Positions 17,935 to 28,702 of a DNA stretch of 64,000 bases are shown here, piece by piece. The stretch is from positions 124,001 through 188,000 of the forward strand of contig NZ_FZLN01000001.1 of NCBI RefSeq assembly GCF_900197575.1, read 5' to 3'. Both the position numbers and the translations under genes were made by a program. Below the pieces are notes generated by a model. The model made no database searches. It saw only the letters and a list, made by a program, of their open reading frames with translations, and had not been told where the DNA came from. Numbering within the stretch: the first letter of the stretch is position 1; every line of letters starts with the position of its first letter. This DNA comes from Acinetobacter apis. Lineage in GTDB: Bacteria > Pseudomonadota > Gammaproteobacteria > Pseudomonadales > Moraxellaceae.

Positions 17935-19998
17935 CTAACTGTTGTTCTTTTTTTGTGTTTGATTTACGTCATTAAAAGATGGCTCATCTTTCTTTGGCGG
18001 CCAAAAAAAATCGCTTGGACGAGTAAAGAAATGGGTTACAACAAGTTTAGCCAATGGTTTCCATTGTTCATATCGAACGCGTCTAGAACGGAGCGCAACA
18101 ATAATGGTGAGCGTAAAACTGACAAATAGGTTGGTTAAACCAATCATCATGACCCCAAAAATAGAAACCAAAATTAATCCAATGTCAGGCACACCACTGA
18201 CACTCATTAAACCTTGAATTAAATTGGCTGATGCAAAGGCAATATGACGAATATCGAGTGGAAGACCTAAAATAAATCCGACAGTACTCATGCTGCCAAG
18301 CATAATGCCGAAGATAAAATTCCCTGAAATTGCACCTAAATTGCGTTCTATATAGTCAGCAAATCTATTTTGTCTTTTTTCACCTAAAAATTTGCGTAAG
18401 CCATTGTGGTGTTTTAAACGTGGACCTATACGGCGGTAAATTGCCATATTGTCAAAATAACCAGCAATAAGCCCTGACAGGAATAAACAGACCCCAGCAA
18501 TTGCTGCATGAGGAACTGCCAATGAGGTAAATGGATCAAGTGTATGTAATAAACTTGCTGCCTTAGCATTACTTAAAAGCGCGCTACCAAATAATGTTGG
18601 CCATGCTAAAGTCAAAATGGCAGCGACTGGAATAGCAACAGAAATATTACCTAAAATGGCAATAAATTGGGTACGAATAATATTAACAATTAAGCCTGCC
18701 AATTCAGCCAATTGTGTTGTTTTGGAGCCTTTACGTTGTTGTACGGTTGATGCCAATGCAGCAGCAGTCATGGCAGGCTGTTTGGTAGCAACAGTAAAAT
18801 GTAAAATATGAATTAAAACAAAACCTAAACTGTAATTCATGCTGTACGTAAAGGCATGTAAAATTGGTGCAAGCGACAATCTGGCCAATAGGATTTTGAT
18901 GATCGACATCATGGCAATAATAGAACCAGCGCCAGCTGCTGCTTTGTACATTGAAAAGAAGCCTTTCTTATCTGTACTTACATAGTTTTCACCCGTTTTA
19001 CTTGCATTTTCAGTCACTTGAAGTGCAAGAAGTTCACTATTGGCAGATAGTAATGCACCAACACGTTTTTCACTGTGGTTGGCTCTGACTAAATCATGGA
19101 GTAAATGACGTATTGCTTGATGTCGAATCGTTGGATCATCATGAATAGCTTTTAATAACGATTCTAGACGTTCTAAACTTTGTTCAAGTACAGTTAACAA
19201 ATAGGTCAGTGTTAAGCTGACGCCGATACGCCGTGTTGAACGACGGATGCTATTTACAACACCTTGACATTGTTCAATCATCACAAAGGCTTGAGCTGGA
19301 TCAGGTGGCATATACACGCCAACTTCATTTTGATGCTCAATGACATCTCTAAACTGTTTAATGAAATCGACAATTTCCCGATTTTGAGCCAAGAAAGGGG
19401 ATTCGTGTTCGTTGAGTTTCGGGTCGGCATAAATGATTTCAGGAAAAAGCCCAATTCCTGTAATGCGATAGCTAATGATATTGATCGCTTTTAAGACATT
19501 TTGCTGTATTTGAGATTTTTCGGCTTGATGCTCTGACTCACTAAGCAATTGAAATAAAACTTCCCATTGTTCTATTTCAATTGCATCAAGCCAATATTTA
19601 TCACTTGAAAGAAAAAATACTTTACTGATTAAGTACTTTAACTCGGTGTAATCTGGTACAGGGGGTAATACATGCGCCATCATGCGTTTACCCAATTGAT
19701 TCCAAAAGCCATCTAAAGACAATATGCCACTGTCTGCATATAAGTTGGCTTGTTTATATTGGGTGATCAGCCTCAATATATAGCCTCTGAGCGCAGCGGC
19801 ATATTTAGGCTCACTGGTTAGAACACCAATAAATTCTGAAAAGTTTTTCTTAATTTCTTGCGGGTTACGTGGAGATTGTGGCCGAATATAATTGACTAAA
19901 TGTACAAGTGGTTGTTCGTCAAGTAAAGGAGGATTATATTCAAGCTGTACTGACATGGTCGTAAAAATTTGACTTAAAGATTTTTTCTTCTTTCTCAT
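17935..19998 (-). CDS. SpecificRecomb (Gcr-like) family membrane protein of unknown function
   Basis: This 687-residue protein belongs to the family generally labelled site-specific recombinase after Neisseria Gcr. The sequence argues against a recombinase. The N-terminal half (about 1-330) is soluble and helical, while the C-terminal half has at least six hydrophobic stretches (for example SIIAMMSIIKILL, FIAILGNISVAIPVAAIL, FIFGIMLGSMSTVGFILG, GLILVSIFGVMMIGL). It ends in a charged Lys/Asn-rich tail. No tyrosine- or serine-recombinase motif is visible. It should be an inner-membrane protein; its role is unknown. It starts 8 bases after the ispB stop, so it is probably co-transcribed with the octaprenyl diphosphate synthase gene. 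The ATG at 19998 gives this coupling; an ATG at 19956 is a weaker alternative. Confidence 0.82.
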   Translation of the reverse strand: MRKKKKSLSQIFTTMSVQLEYNPPLLDEQPLVHLVNYIRPQSPRNPQEIKKNFSEFIGVLTSEPKYAAALRGYILRLITQYKQANLYADSGILSLDGFWNQLGKRMMAHVLPPVPDYTELKYLISKVFFLSSDKYWLDAIEIEQWEVLFQLLSESEHQAEKSQIQQNVLKAINIISYRITGIGLFPEIIYADPKLNEHESPFLAQNREIVDFIKQFRDVIEHQNEVGVYMPPDPAQAFVMIEQCQGVVNSIRRSTRRIGVSLTLTYLLTVLEQSLERLESLLKAIHDDPTIRHQAIRHLLHDLVRANHSEKRVGALLSANSELLALQVTENASKTGENYVSTDKKGFFSMYKAAAGAGSIIAMMSIIKILLARLSLAPILHAFTYSMNYSLGFVLIHILHFTVATKQPAMTAAALASTVQQRKGSKTTQLAELAGLIVNIIRTQFIAILGNISVAIPVAAILTLAWPTLFGSALLSNAKAASLLHTLDPFTSLAVPHAAIAGVCLFLSGLIAGYFDNMAIYRRIGPRLKHHNGLRKFLGEKRQNRFADYIERNLGAISGNFIFGIMLGSMSTVGFILGLPLDIRHIAFASANLIQGLMSVSGVPDIGLILVSIFGVMMIGLTNLFVSFTLTIIVALRSRRVRYEQWKPLAKLVVTHFFTRPSDFFWPPKKDEPSFNDVNQTQKKNNS

Positions 19999-20006
19999 AG
20001 GAACTC

Positions 20007-20984
20007 TTACTGAATACGCTCTAATGCGAGCTCTGCTAAATGGTACAATGCATTACGTGCAATACTGTCAGGTAAAATAGAAAGTGCATCAATAGCTTGC
20101 TGGGTTTCTTCCTGTGCACGCATTCTGCTGTAGTCTAAAGCACCACTGTTTTGCACAATTTGAATCACGTGCTCTAAATCATCTAGTCCGCCTGTTGCAA
20201 TACTTTTATAGATGATCTCATGATCAGCACCTGATGTATTTTTCAGGGCTGCAATTAAAGGTAAAGTTGGCTTACCCTCCATTAAATCATCACCAATATT
20301 TTTGCCTAGCGTTTCTTTATCAGATGTGTAATCTAATATGTCATCAATGATTTGAAATGCATTTCCAAAATGTCCTGCATATTGTTTGAGTGCTTCTCGG
20401 TATTCAGGTGTTCCTGCCAAAATTGCGGAGCCTTCGGTAGCCAATTGAAATAAACGTGATGTTTTACCAAAGATAATGTCTAAATAAGTTTCTTCAGTTG
20501 TTTCAGGTTGATGCTGTGCTTGGAGTTGAAGAACTTCACCTTCTGCAATTTCACAGGTACCAGTTGAAAATTCTTTCAGTAGCGCCATGTTGTCTAAATC
20601 AACCAATAGGTCAAATGAGCGAGCAATCAAAAAATCACCCACTAACACCGCTGTTTGGTTATTCCATGTGGCATTGGCAGTGGGGCGGCCACGTCTTAAA
20701 TTAGATTCATCAACCACATCATCATGGACAAGTGTTGCGGTATGAAGCATTTCAATGACAGCAGCAAGCTTTCTTGCTTTAGATAAATCCGTTTCGCCAC
20801 ATGCTTGTGCTGCAAGTAAACACATAATAGGACGCATGCGTTTACCACCGGCTTCAATGACGTGTTTGCTCACAGCCATGACCAATGCAACTTTGGAACT
20901 AATGCCTTCATTAATAAATTTATCCATTGCTGCAAAGTCTGAAGCAACAGGTGCTAGAATATCTTGCTGGAAGTCGATGGCCAT
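20007..20984 (-). CDS. ispB: Octaprenyl (polyprenyl) diphosphate synthase
   Basis: This is a 325-residue trans-prenyl synthase that makes the long isoprenoid tail of ubiquinone. Both aspartate-rich motifs are present: VHDDVVDESNLRRG (first) and DDILDYTSDKETLGKNIGDDL in pieces (second). The length equals E. coli IspB (323). I chose the ATG at 20984 (MAIDFQQ); a TTG three codons earlier is less likely because it would sit too close to the AAAGG ribosome site. Acinetobacter quinones are mostly Q-9, so the product may be solanesyl rather than octaprenyl diphosphate; chain length cannot be read from the sequence by eye. It shares a transcription unit with the following membrane protein gene and is divergent from rplU. 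Confidence 0.93.
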   Translation of the reverse strand: MAIDFQQDILAPVASDFAAMDKFINEGISSKVALVMAVSKHVIEAGGKRMRPIMCLLAAQACGETDLSKARKLAAVIEMLHTATLVHDDVVDESNLRRGRPTANATWNNQTAVLVGDFLIARSFDLLVDLDNMALLKEFSTGTCEIAEGEVLQLQAQHQPETTEETYLDIIFGKTSRLFQLATEGSAILAGTPEYREALKQYAGHFGNAFQIIDDILDYTSDKETLGKNIGDDLMEGKPTLPLIAALKNTSGADHEIIYKSIATGGLDDLEHVIQIVQNSGALDYSRMRAQEETQQAIDALSILPDSIARNALYHLAELALERIQ

Positions 20985-21335
20985 AAATTTCAAAACCTTT
21001 AAGCATTTAATTTGATTTTCATGACACAGTTAAGGTTTAGATTGTACCTAAACTGCGTAAATCTTTAATGTTGCGTCATGAACGCTTGTTTTATACCATA
21101 AAAATACCGCAGCTTGATAAACTTGTGTTTTTCATCTTAAAAAATTTTGATCTGCCACAAAAAAAGCCACTTTAGACAATTTAAGTACTGTGTACAAAAA
21201 GATTGAATCATAGGCTTGTTGTTTTGTCTTTTTTTACTTAAAATACTTTCCCTTTATATATCCCCAGTGGCGATCGTTTTAAGATCAGTATCTTTCTTTA
21301 CTGGCACGACGACACGGGTTAGTTGGAGTACACCT
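20985..21335. other. Divergent intergenic region ispB / rplU
   Basis: This is about 350 bases with no ORF. The rplU promoter is visible near 21216-21244, and the resulting leader of about 85 bases ends in a good ribosome site (TTGGAG before the ATG at 21336). No clear L21-type autoregulatory structure was recognised. Confidence 0.45.
21216..21244 (+). promoter_or_regulatory. Sigma70 promoter of rplU-rpmA
   Basis: TTGTTG (21216-21221), a 17-base spacer, and TAAAAT (21239-21244) lie about 90 bases upstream of the rplU start. Spacing and both hexamers are close to consensus. Confidence 0.6.
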
Positions 21336-21647
21336 ATGTACGCAGTAATCCAAAGCGGTGGTAAGCAGCATCGTGTGGTTGAAGGCGAGACGCTAAAAGT
21401 TGAATTATTAAAAGTTGAATCTGGTGCAACAATTGCATTTGATGATGTTTTAATGGTTGTGAATGGCGATAATATTCAAATTGGCGCTCCAGTTGTTGCT
21501 GGTGCTAAAGTGACTGCAGAAGTTGTTGGTCACGGTCGTCACGACAAAATCCGCATCGTAAAAATGCGTCGTCGTAAGCACTACCGTAAACAACAAGGTC
21601 ACCGTCAATGGTTCACTGAGTTGAAAATTACATCAATTTCAGGTTAA
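21336..21647 (+). CDS. rplU: 50S ribosomal protein L21
   Basis: This 103-residue ribosomal protein starts [18 protein letters not shown], with the conserved [20 protein letters not shown] basic block near the C-terminus that contacts 23S rRNA. The ATG at 21336 is fixed by a TTGGAG ribosome site and family length; the frame is open further upstream but non-homologous. It is followed after 18 bases by rpmA, the universal bacterial pair, behind a good sigma70 promoter. Confidence 0.98.
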   Translation: MYAVIQSGGKQHRVVEGETLKVELLKVESGATIAFDDVLMVVNGDNIQIGAPVVAGAKVTAEVVGHGRHDKIRIVKMRRRKHYRKQQGHRQWFTELKITSISG

Positions 21648-21665
21648 TCACGAGGAGTAATAGAC

Positions 21666-21923
21666 ATGGCTCACAAAAAAGCTGGTGGTTCAACACGTAA
21701 TGGTCGTGATTCAAACCCTAAAATGCTAGGTGTGAAAGTTTACGGTGGTCAAACAATTAGTGCTGGTAGCATTATTGTTCGTCAACGTGGAACAGAATTT
21801 CATGCTGGTACAAACGTAGGGATTGGACGTGATCACACTTTATTTGCTACAGCTGATGGCGTAGTAAAATTTGAAGTGAAAGGTCAATTTGGCCGTCGTT
21901 ATGTAAAAGTTGAAGCTGCATAA
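21666..21923 (+). CDS. rpmA: 50S ribosomal protein L27
   Basis: This 85-residue protein starts [19 protein letters not shown], the N-terminal arm that reaches the peptidyl-transferase centre. It needs no N-terminal processing of the Firmicutes type because it begins directly with MAHKK. The core [20 protein letters not shown] is fully conserved. A strong ribosome site (CGAGGAG) precedes it. It is second of the rplU-rpmA operon and is followed by a textbook terminator. Confidence 0.98.
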   Translation: MAHKKAGGSTRNGRDSNPKMLGVKVYGGQTISAGSIIVRQRGTEFHAGTNVGIGRDHTLFATADGVVKFEVKGQFGRRYVKVEAA

Positions 21924-21939
21924 TTCATTATGCCGTTTT

Positions 21940-21967
21940 AAAAAGCCCGCTTTGAGCGGGCTTTTTT
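21940..21967 (+). terminator. Intrinsic terminator of rplU-rpmA
   Basis: A GC-rich stem, GCCCGC / GCGGGC, has loop TTTGA, an A-run before and six Ts after. Confidence 0.92.
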
Positions 21968-22139
21968 ATGCGTATGCGATACAGAATAGGCATTCCACAG
22001 TTTATTCATTAATAGAATGATTCAATACAATTTCAATGTATAAAACTACAAATTATTGTATTTTCAGTATATTAAGACACCGTATGCTCAGTTAATATAA
22101 AGCCATGATTAACAATGAAAATGATGGAGTCAGTGAGAT

Positions 22140-22838
22140 ATGGCCAATTTTCGTAAAACGATGAATACGCTTACTTTAAGTTTGGCATTACTATCCCCAG
22201 CACTTAGCATGACTGTGTTTGCAGCACCTGTTGCAGCAACTGAACAACAAGCGACACAAAGCTTAATTACTCAGTTGGGTGGTTTAAGAAGTTTCAGTGC
22301 TCAATTTGAGCAAACCACCAAAAGTGTAGGTAAAAAAGCACCTGCACAAAAGAAAAGTTTGGCAGCACAACACTTAAACCAAACCTTTACAGGGGTAATG
22401 AAAGTTGAACGTCCTGGTAAATTTTACTGGGAAACTTACTCCCCATCAAAACAGCTGATTGTTGCTGCGGGAAAAACCTTGTGGATCTATGATCCAGATT
22501 TACAACAAGCAGTTCGGCAAAATATGAATGATCAAGTGGCGAATACACCTGCATTGCTCCTGTCTGGCAATACCAACCAAATTATGCAGTCGTATCAAGT
22601 GAAGCAGCCTGATCAAAGTAAGCGTTATTACACGTTAACTCCAAAATCAAAAGAAAGTGCATTCCAAGATTTAACATTGAGTTTTGCCGCCAATGGGACG
22701 CCTGATTTAATGATTTTGAATGACTCACTTGGTCAAACCACTACAGTTCGTTTTCAAAACGTCGTAAAAAATGCACAATTTCCAGCAGCAACCTTTAATT
22801 TTGTTCCGCCAAAAGGTACTGATATCATTGATCAGTAA
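22140..22838 (+). CDS. lolA: Outer-membrane lipoprotein carrier protein LolA
   Basis: This is a 232-residue periplasmic chaperone that carries lipoproteins from the LolCDE exporter to LolB. It has a signal peptide of about 29 residues ending VFAAP. The mature protein shows the LolA fold signatures: LGGLRSFSAQFEQT, the KVERPGKFYWETYSPSKQLIVAAGKTLWIYDPDLQQ region (seen at about 83-118), and a C-terminal FNFVPPKGTDII. A Lys/Ala/Gln-rich insertion (about 56-77, KKAPAQKKSLAAQHL) between the first helix and strand is longer than in E. coli. A GGAG lies about 10 bases before the ATG. It is monocistronic as far as can be seen; in many gammaproteobacteria lolA also precedes serS, as here with one gene between. 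Confidence 0.93.
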   Translation: MANFRKTMNTLTLSLALLSPALSMTVFAAPVAATEQQATQSLITQLGGLRSFSAQFEQTTKSVGKKAPAQKKSLAAQHLNQTFTGVMKVERPGKFYWETYSPSKQLIVAAGKTLWIYDPDLQQAVRQNMNDQVANTPALLLSGNTNQIMQSYQVKQPDQSKRYYTLTPKSKESAFQDLTLSFAANGTPDLMILNDSLGQTTTVRFQNVVKNAQFPAATFNFVPPKGTDIIDQ

Positions 22839-22940
22839 GTGATGTTCATGTTTGGCATCCTAGTTAAAGATACATTTTTGTACTTTTCGCAGCTTTAAAA
22901 AAGTTTGTATAGTGGTTCAAAATTATTTTAGGTTATTTGT

Positions 22941-23735
22941 ATGCTGTTAACACAAAGACATATTAGTATTTTTAAACCACTGACTTTTTTATGGCTTGCT
23001 TATGCCTTGGTAGGATGCCAAAAAGAAAATACAACTGCGCAAGACAACACAGCATCAGCTGTTGCAAGTACAGTTGCTGCGTCTGAACACATTCCAACAG
23101 TACATGCAGAAACACTTGCTGTAACCTTGCCACAGAAAATCGCTTGCGAATCGGATGAGTGTACTGAATACGATGTAAAAACCATTCAAACCAATGTAAA
23201 TTGGCTGAACGATTACTTTTTGGATCGCTTGAAAAAAGATATACCGATGGCATTCACCAAAGCCAGTCGTCCGACGCCACCGCATTTGAAAGAAGAAGAT
23301 ACAAGTAAAAACTCATATAGTGTCCGTTTTCTTTCTCAAAATAATCAGTTAGCAACTTTTGTTTTAGAAACCGACTTATATACCGCAGGTTCTGCACATG
23401 GTATGTACCATCGTGAGTATATTGTATTTGATCTAGCACAAAAAAAACGTATCCATCTTGCGGACTTATTCCCAACAGAACGTCAAGTTGATGTTTATAG
23501 TGCTTTGTTTCATGCCAATAAGAAATGGCTTGAAGAACATGGTATTCAGCATGGTCATTTAGAGCCTACAGATAATTTCTATTACGATGATAAAGGCGTG
23601 GTATTTGTTTATCCACTGTATGAGCTTGCATCCTATGCAGAGGGTATGACGGAATTGGTCTTGCCTTATGATCAAGTTAAAACATTATTTTATCCTCAAT
23701 ATGTTCCTCAAGGGCCTGTAAAAAAGGTGGAATGA
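22941..23735 (+). CDS. DUF3298/RsiV-like lipoprotein
   Basis: This is a 264-residue predicted lipoprotein with a signal peptide and lipobox YALVGC near residue 26. A low-complexity Ala/Thr/Ser linker follows, then a domain with two Cys (CESDEC) and the block LYTAGSAHGMYHREYIVFDLAQKKRIHLADLF in pieces. That block is characteristic of the DUF3298 family, whose members include the anti-sigma factor RsiV and lysozyme-binding proteins. There is no transmembrane anti-sigma segment here, so a regulatory function should not be assumed; a periplasmic or surface role is more likely. It lies between lolA and serS, 102 bases after lolA, with a modest ribosome site. Confidence 0.8.
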   Translation: MLLTQRHISIFKPLTFLWLAYALVGCQKENTTAQDNTASAVASTVAASEHIPTVHAETLAVTLPQKIACESDECTEYDVKTIQTNVNWLNDYFLDRLKKDIPMAFTKASRPTPPHLKEEDTSKNSYSVRFLSQNNQLATFVLETDLYTAGSAHGMYHREYIVFDLAQKKRIHLADLFPTERQVDVYSALFHANKKWLEEHGIQHGHLEPTDNFYYDDKGVVFVYPLYELASYAEGMTELVLPYDQVKTLFYPQYVPQGPVKKVE

Positions 23736-23784
23736 GGATGAACTTTTTATAGGGTCAAGAATCTGATTGTATTTTGGATATTGA

Positions 23785-25101
<1,317 letters not shown>

Positions 25102-25152
25102 TTCATTTTGTAATAAATGCATGTTAAACAAAATGAATGTAAAGGGGGCAGT

Positions 25153-26526
25153 GTGGATATTTTTCCAATTTCACTCAAATTAAAGCAGCAAATCTGTTTA
25201 ATTGTTGGTGGTGGGGCAATTGCCTATCGTAAAGCGTTTTTACTTCATAAAGCAGGTGCAATAATTCATATTGTTGCACCATATATTAGTGATGAGTTAC
25301 GCGAGCTTGTAAAGAGCTCACACGGTTGTGTTAATGAAAAGCCATTTTCTGCAGATGACCTAAATTTACCATACAAACTTGTCATTGCTGCTACAGATGC
25401 GCCATTGGTTAACCGACAAGTCTTTGATTTATGCGAAGCGCGAAATCTTTTGGTGAACAGTGTAGATGACATACCACATTGCAGATTTATGGTTCCTGCA
25501 ATTATTGATCGTTCACCGCTTGTGATCTCGGTGGCATCTAATGGCACATCACCTGTACTATCACGTCAAATCCGAACACAGCTTGAAACTCTGATTCCAC
25601 ATGGAATGGGTAAGTTGGCTGAATTTTCAGGGCAATGGCGACAACGTGTTAAAGCCAAAATTCATAATCCTGATGAACGCCGTATTTTTTGGGAAAATCT
25701 ATATGCAGGCCCTTTAAAAGAGCATGTATTTAATGATCAACTCGAGAAAGCGACGAGACTCATGCAAGATGCTTTAAATTGTTGGGAAACACCAACAGGT
25801 GAAGTGTATTTGGTGGGTGCAGGTCCGGGTGACCCTGAATTACTGACACTCAAAGCATTACGTTTGATGCAGCAGTCTGATGTTGTACTTTATGATCGTT
25901 TAGTCTCTGCACCAATCTTAGAGTTATGCCGCCGTGATGCAGAAAAAATATATGTTGGAAAAGCCCGAGCAAAGCATGCTGTTCCTCAGCATAATATTAA
26001 TCAGCTATTGATTGAACATGCCAAAGCAGGTAAGCGAGTATGCCGTTTAAAAGGGGGCGATCCCTTTATCTTTGGTCGAGGCGGTGAAGAAATTCAAGAG
26101 CTGTTTGAAGAAAATATTTCATTTCAAGTGGTGCCTGGTATTACTGCAGCATCGGGCTGCTCAGCATATGCAGGTATTCCTTTAACCCACCGTGACTATG
26201 CACAAAGTGTACGCTTTTTAACAGGCCATTTAAAAGATGGCTCGCCTGAGCTTCCATGGCGAGAGCTGGTATATGAAAATCAAACACTTGTGTTATATAT
26301 GGGGTTAATTGGGTTAGAAGAGATCTGTCAAAAGCTGATTCAACACGGACAACGTGAAGACATGCCTGTGGCGTTAATATCAAAAGGTACTACGCCTGAA
26401 CAGCATGTGGTGGTTGGTACGTTGAAAAACATCGCAGCTCAAGTTATTGAGCATGATATTCAAGCACCCACACTGACCATTATTGGTGAAGTGGTTCAAT
26501 TAAGATCACAGCTGCAATGGCAGTAA
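25153..26526 (+). CDS. cysG: Siroheme synthase (trifunctional CysG)
   Basis: This 457-residue trifunctional enzyme converts uroporphyrinogen III to siroheme, the cofactor of sulfite and nitrite reductases. The N-terminal half is the NAD-dependent dehydrogenase/ferrochelatase (Rossmann loop IVGGGAIAYRKAFLLHKAGA at 16-35, SVASNGTSPVLSRQIR with the phospho-Ser site). The C-terminal half is the SAM-dependent uroporphyrinogen methyltransferase (VYLVGAGPGDPELLTLKAL, and VVPGITAASGCSAYAGIPLT). I chose the GTG at 25153 because AAAGGGGG precedes it at good spacing and the length then equals E. coli CysG exactly. It is followed 21 bases later by trmL, so the two are probably co-transcribed. Confidence 0.95.
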   Translation: MDIFPISLKLKQQICLIVGGGAIAYRKAFLLHKAGAIIHIVAPYISDELRELVKSSHGCVNEKPFSADDLNLPYKLVIAATDAPLVNRQVFDLCEARNLLVNSVDDIPHCRFMVPAIIDRSPLVISVASNGTSPVLSRQIRTQLETLIPHGMGKLAEFSGQWRQRVKAKIHNPDERRIFWENLYAGPLKEHVFNDQLEKATRLMQDALNCWETPTGEVYLVGAGPGDPELLTLKALRLMQQSDVVLYDRLVSAPILELCRRDAEKIYVGKARAKHAVPQHNINQLLIEHAKAGKRVCRLKGGDPFIFGRGGEEIQELFEENISFQVVPGITAASGCSAYAGIPLTHRDYAQSVRFLTGHLKDGSPELPWRELVYENQTLVLYMGLIGLEEICQKLIQHGQREDMPVALISKGTTPEQHVVVGTLKNIAAQVIEHDIQAPTLTIIGEVVQLRSQLQWQ

Positions 26527-26547
26527 ATTAACAAGTCGAGATTTTAA

Positions 26548-27021
26548 GTGATTCATGTCGTGCTTTATGAGCCTGAAATTCCAAGCAATACAGGCAATAT
26601 TATTCGTTTATGCGCCAATACAGGTGCGCAACTTCACCTAATTCAGCCATTAAGCTTTGAATTAGATGATAAAAAATTAAAACGCGCAGGTTTAGATTAT
26701 CATGAATATGCCCGTATGAAATTATGGGATAACCTGCAACAGTGTTTAGACTTTTTAGCAGCAGAAGGTGTGGAGCATATTTTTCCTCTTACCACCAAAG
26801 GTTCAGAAATGCCACACACAGTGAATTTGAATCGGCCTGTTGCATTGCTCATGGGACCTGAGACTCGTGGCCTACCTGAACAAGTGCGTTTGATGTTTCC
26901 TGAAACACAATGGATTCGGTTACCTATGGTACCCAATTCAAGAAGCTTAAATCTATCCAATGCGACGGCTGTAATTGTGTATGAAGCATGGCGTCAACAA
27001 GGATTTAAAGCACTCATTTAA
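26548..27021 (+). CDS. trmL: tRNA (cytidine/uridine-34-2'-O)-methyltransferase
   Basis: This is a 157-residue SPOUT methyltransferase that methylates the wobble ribose of certain Leu tRNAs. The knotted SAM-binding motifs are clear: [12 protein letters not shown] (about 95-106) and [20 protein letters not shown] (about 123-142). The N-terminus [20 protein letters not shown] is the family start. The GTG start at 26548 has no alternative nearby. The length matches E. coli TrmL (157). A 36-bp palindromic terminator follows. Confidence 0.95.
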   Translation: MIHVVLYEPEIPSNTGNIIRLCANTGAQLHLIQPLSFELDDKKLKRAGLDYHEYARMKLWDNLQQCLDFLAAEGVEHIFPLTTKGSEMPHTVNLNRPVALLMGPETRGLPEQVRLMFPETQWIRLPMVPNSRSLNLSNATAVIVYEAWRQQGFKALI

Positions 27022-27057
27022 ATATAAAAAAGCCATCATATGATGGCTTTTTTATAT
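27022..27057. terminator. Bidirectional terminator between trmL and the APC permease gene
   Basis: A 36-bp perfect palindrome with core GCCATCATATGATGGC is flanked by A6 and T6 runs. It sits between convergent stops and can serve both. Confidence 0.9.
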
Positions 27058-27068
27058 CTCAATCAGAA

Positions 27069-28475
27069 TTAATCATTATGATATTGCGGTGGTGGAATTT
27101 TAAAGCCTTTGGTTTTATATCCTAAGAATAAAATACCAAAGAATGCCCACACTAGACCCCATTTCAATGCAACAGAGTCAATTTGCAACCATAATGCACC
27201 CACTGCTAAGAATCCAAGCATTGGAATAATGACAAAATTTAGAATATCTTTTGGTGTTTTGGTTCGTCCTTCCCGTAAAGCATATTGTGAAATCACGGAT
27301 AAGTTTACAAAACTAAATGCAGTTAATGCCCCAAAACTAATTAATGACACTACATGATCTAAATCAGTAAATCCTGCTGATAAGGCAATTAAGCCGACCA
27401 AAATAATATTAAATTTTGGTACAGCATTTTTTGTGCTGATTTGTCCGAAGTATTTCTTGCTAAATACACCATCACGGCCCATCACATACATTAAACGTGA
27501 CACACCGGCATGTGCAGAAATACCTGACGCCATTACAGTAACAATTGCAAAGCTTAGTACCACAGACTTAAACAATTCACCGCCAACAATACGTAAAATA
27601 TCAGGCTGTGTTGCAGTAACATCATCAAAGTAGCGTGCAGGATCGCCTGGGAAGTACAGCTGCATAAAATAAGTGGCAATGATGAAAATGACACCTGAAA
27701 TTAATGCAGTTAAAAAGATCGCGCGTGGTAATGTTTTATCTGTATCTTTGGTTTCTTCAGCCAACGAGCTTAATGCATCGAAGCCTGTGAATGAGAAACA
27801 TAGAATGGTTGCACCTGTAATGAGGGCACCGACTTTAACGTTGTCACTAAACAGCGGTTGAGTTGACCACAACTCTGCATTGTGTGTTTGAGTTAAACCC
27901 AATGCATTTAGTGCGGTATCACCTGCAGATAGGTGCTTTAATACCAAGAAGGTAAAAATAGCGATGACCAATAGTTGGAAAAAGACGATCAAGCCATTCA
28001 AGTTTGCAACAAATTTGATGCCTCTTAAATTGACCCACGTCATAAATCCAGTCAAACCAATGACCCATACCCAATGATTTACGGTTGGGAACATATCCGT
28101 GAGATAAATCATGGCTAATAAAATATTGACCATTGGACTGAGTAAATAGTCGAGTAAAGATGACCAACCAACCATGAATCCAGCATTAGGGTGAATTGAG
28201 CGCTGTACATAGGTATATGCAGAACCCGAAGATGGATATCTACGGATCATATTGCCATAACTTAATGCAGTAAACAAAATGGCTAACAGGGCAAAAAAGT
28301 ATGATGTTGGTACATGGTGAATGCTGGCTTCAGACACCATCCCAAAAGTATCAAACAAAGTCATTGGCTGAATATAAGCCAATCCAATGATAATGACATG
28401 TCCAAGAAGAAGTGTTTTTTGCAGTGAAGCTGCCGGTTGAGTCCCAGTTGTATTAGTCAACGGCGGTATCCTCAT
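27069..28475 (-). CDS. APC family amino acid/amine permease
   Basis: This is a 468-residue inner-membrane transporter with about twelve hydrophobic segments. The APC signatures include the unwound TM1 region (GHVIIIGLAYIQPMTLFDTFG) and TM6 (ITGATILCFSFTGFDALSSLAEETKD), as in amino acid and putrescine importers of the PuuP/YkfD type. The substrate is not readable from sequence. I chose the ATG at 28475 (MRIPPLTNTTG); the frame is open to 28646, but the extra 57 residues are unlike the family. The region just before this ATG has no ribosome site and instead two inverted repeats (see the leader entry), which is odd. Confidence 0.88.
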   Translation of the reverse strand: MRIPPLTNTTGTQPAASLQKTLLLGHVIIIGLAYIQPMTLFDTFGMVSEASIHHVPTSYFFALLAILFTALSYGNMIRRYPSSGSAYTYVQRSIHPNAGFMVGWSSLLDYLLSPMVNILLAMIYLTDMFPTVNHWVWVIGLTGFMTWVNLRGIKFVANLNGLIVFFQLLVIAIFTFLVLKHLSAGDTALNALGLTQTHNAELWSTQPLFSDNVKVGALITGATILCFSFTGFDALSSLAEETKDTDKTLPRAIFLTALISGVIFIIATYFMQLYFPGDPARYFDDVTATQPDILRIVGGELFKSVVLSFAIVTVMASGISAHAGVSRLMYVMGRDGVFSKKYFGQISTKNAVPKFNIILVGLIALSAGFTDLDHVVSLISFGALTAFSFVNLSVISQYALREGRTKTPKDILNFVIIPMLGFLAVGALWLQIDSVALKWGLVWAFFGILFLGYKTKGFKIPPPQYHND

Positions 28476-28479
28476 AGTG

Positions 28480-28530
28480 CTGATCGACTGATCAGTAAAA
28501 AATTTAAGGATCGTATAGGACGAACGATCC
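28480..28530 (-). promoter_or_regulatory. Structured leader of the APC permease gene (possible attenuator)
   Basis: Read in the direction of the permease gene, a GGATCGT / ACGATCC hairpin (28508-28530) is followed by a U-rich tract (28497-28507). Then comes an inverted repeat CTGATC-AGTC-GATCAG (28480-28495) that ends just before the ATG. The first looks like an intrinsic terminator within the leader; the second lies where a ribosome site should be. Only about 20 bases separate the U-tract from the start codon. Confidence 0.35.
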
Positions 28531-28702
28531 CGCGTATTTGAATGTGTAAGGTGCGAAATTTTATATGAAGTTAAAGCAGTTTGTAAGGAAAAAATAGCTT
28601 TATTAACAAATTCTGTGTATATCTTGTGGTTATTTTGTAGACTCAATTCAATTGTAAAAGCAAAGTGTGCGTTGTTTATAATTCTTCTGATATTAAAAAA
28701 TA

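Noticed and set aside
17935..19998. Mobile element or integrase based on the family name site-specific recombinase
   Set aside because: No recombinase motif, many membrane segments, and no repeats or attachment sites around it.
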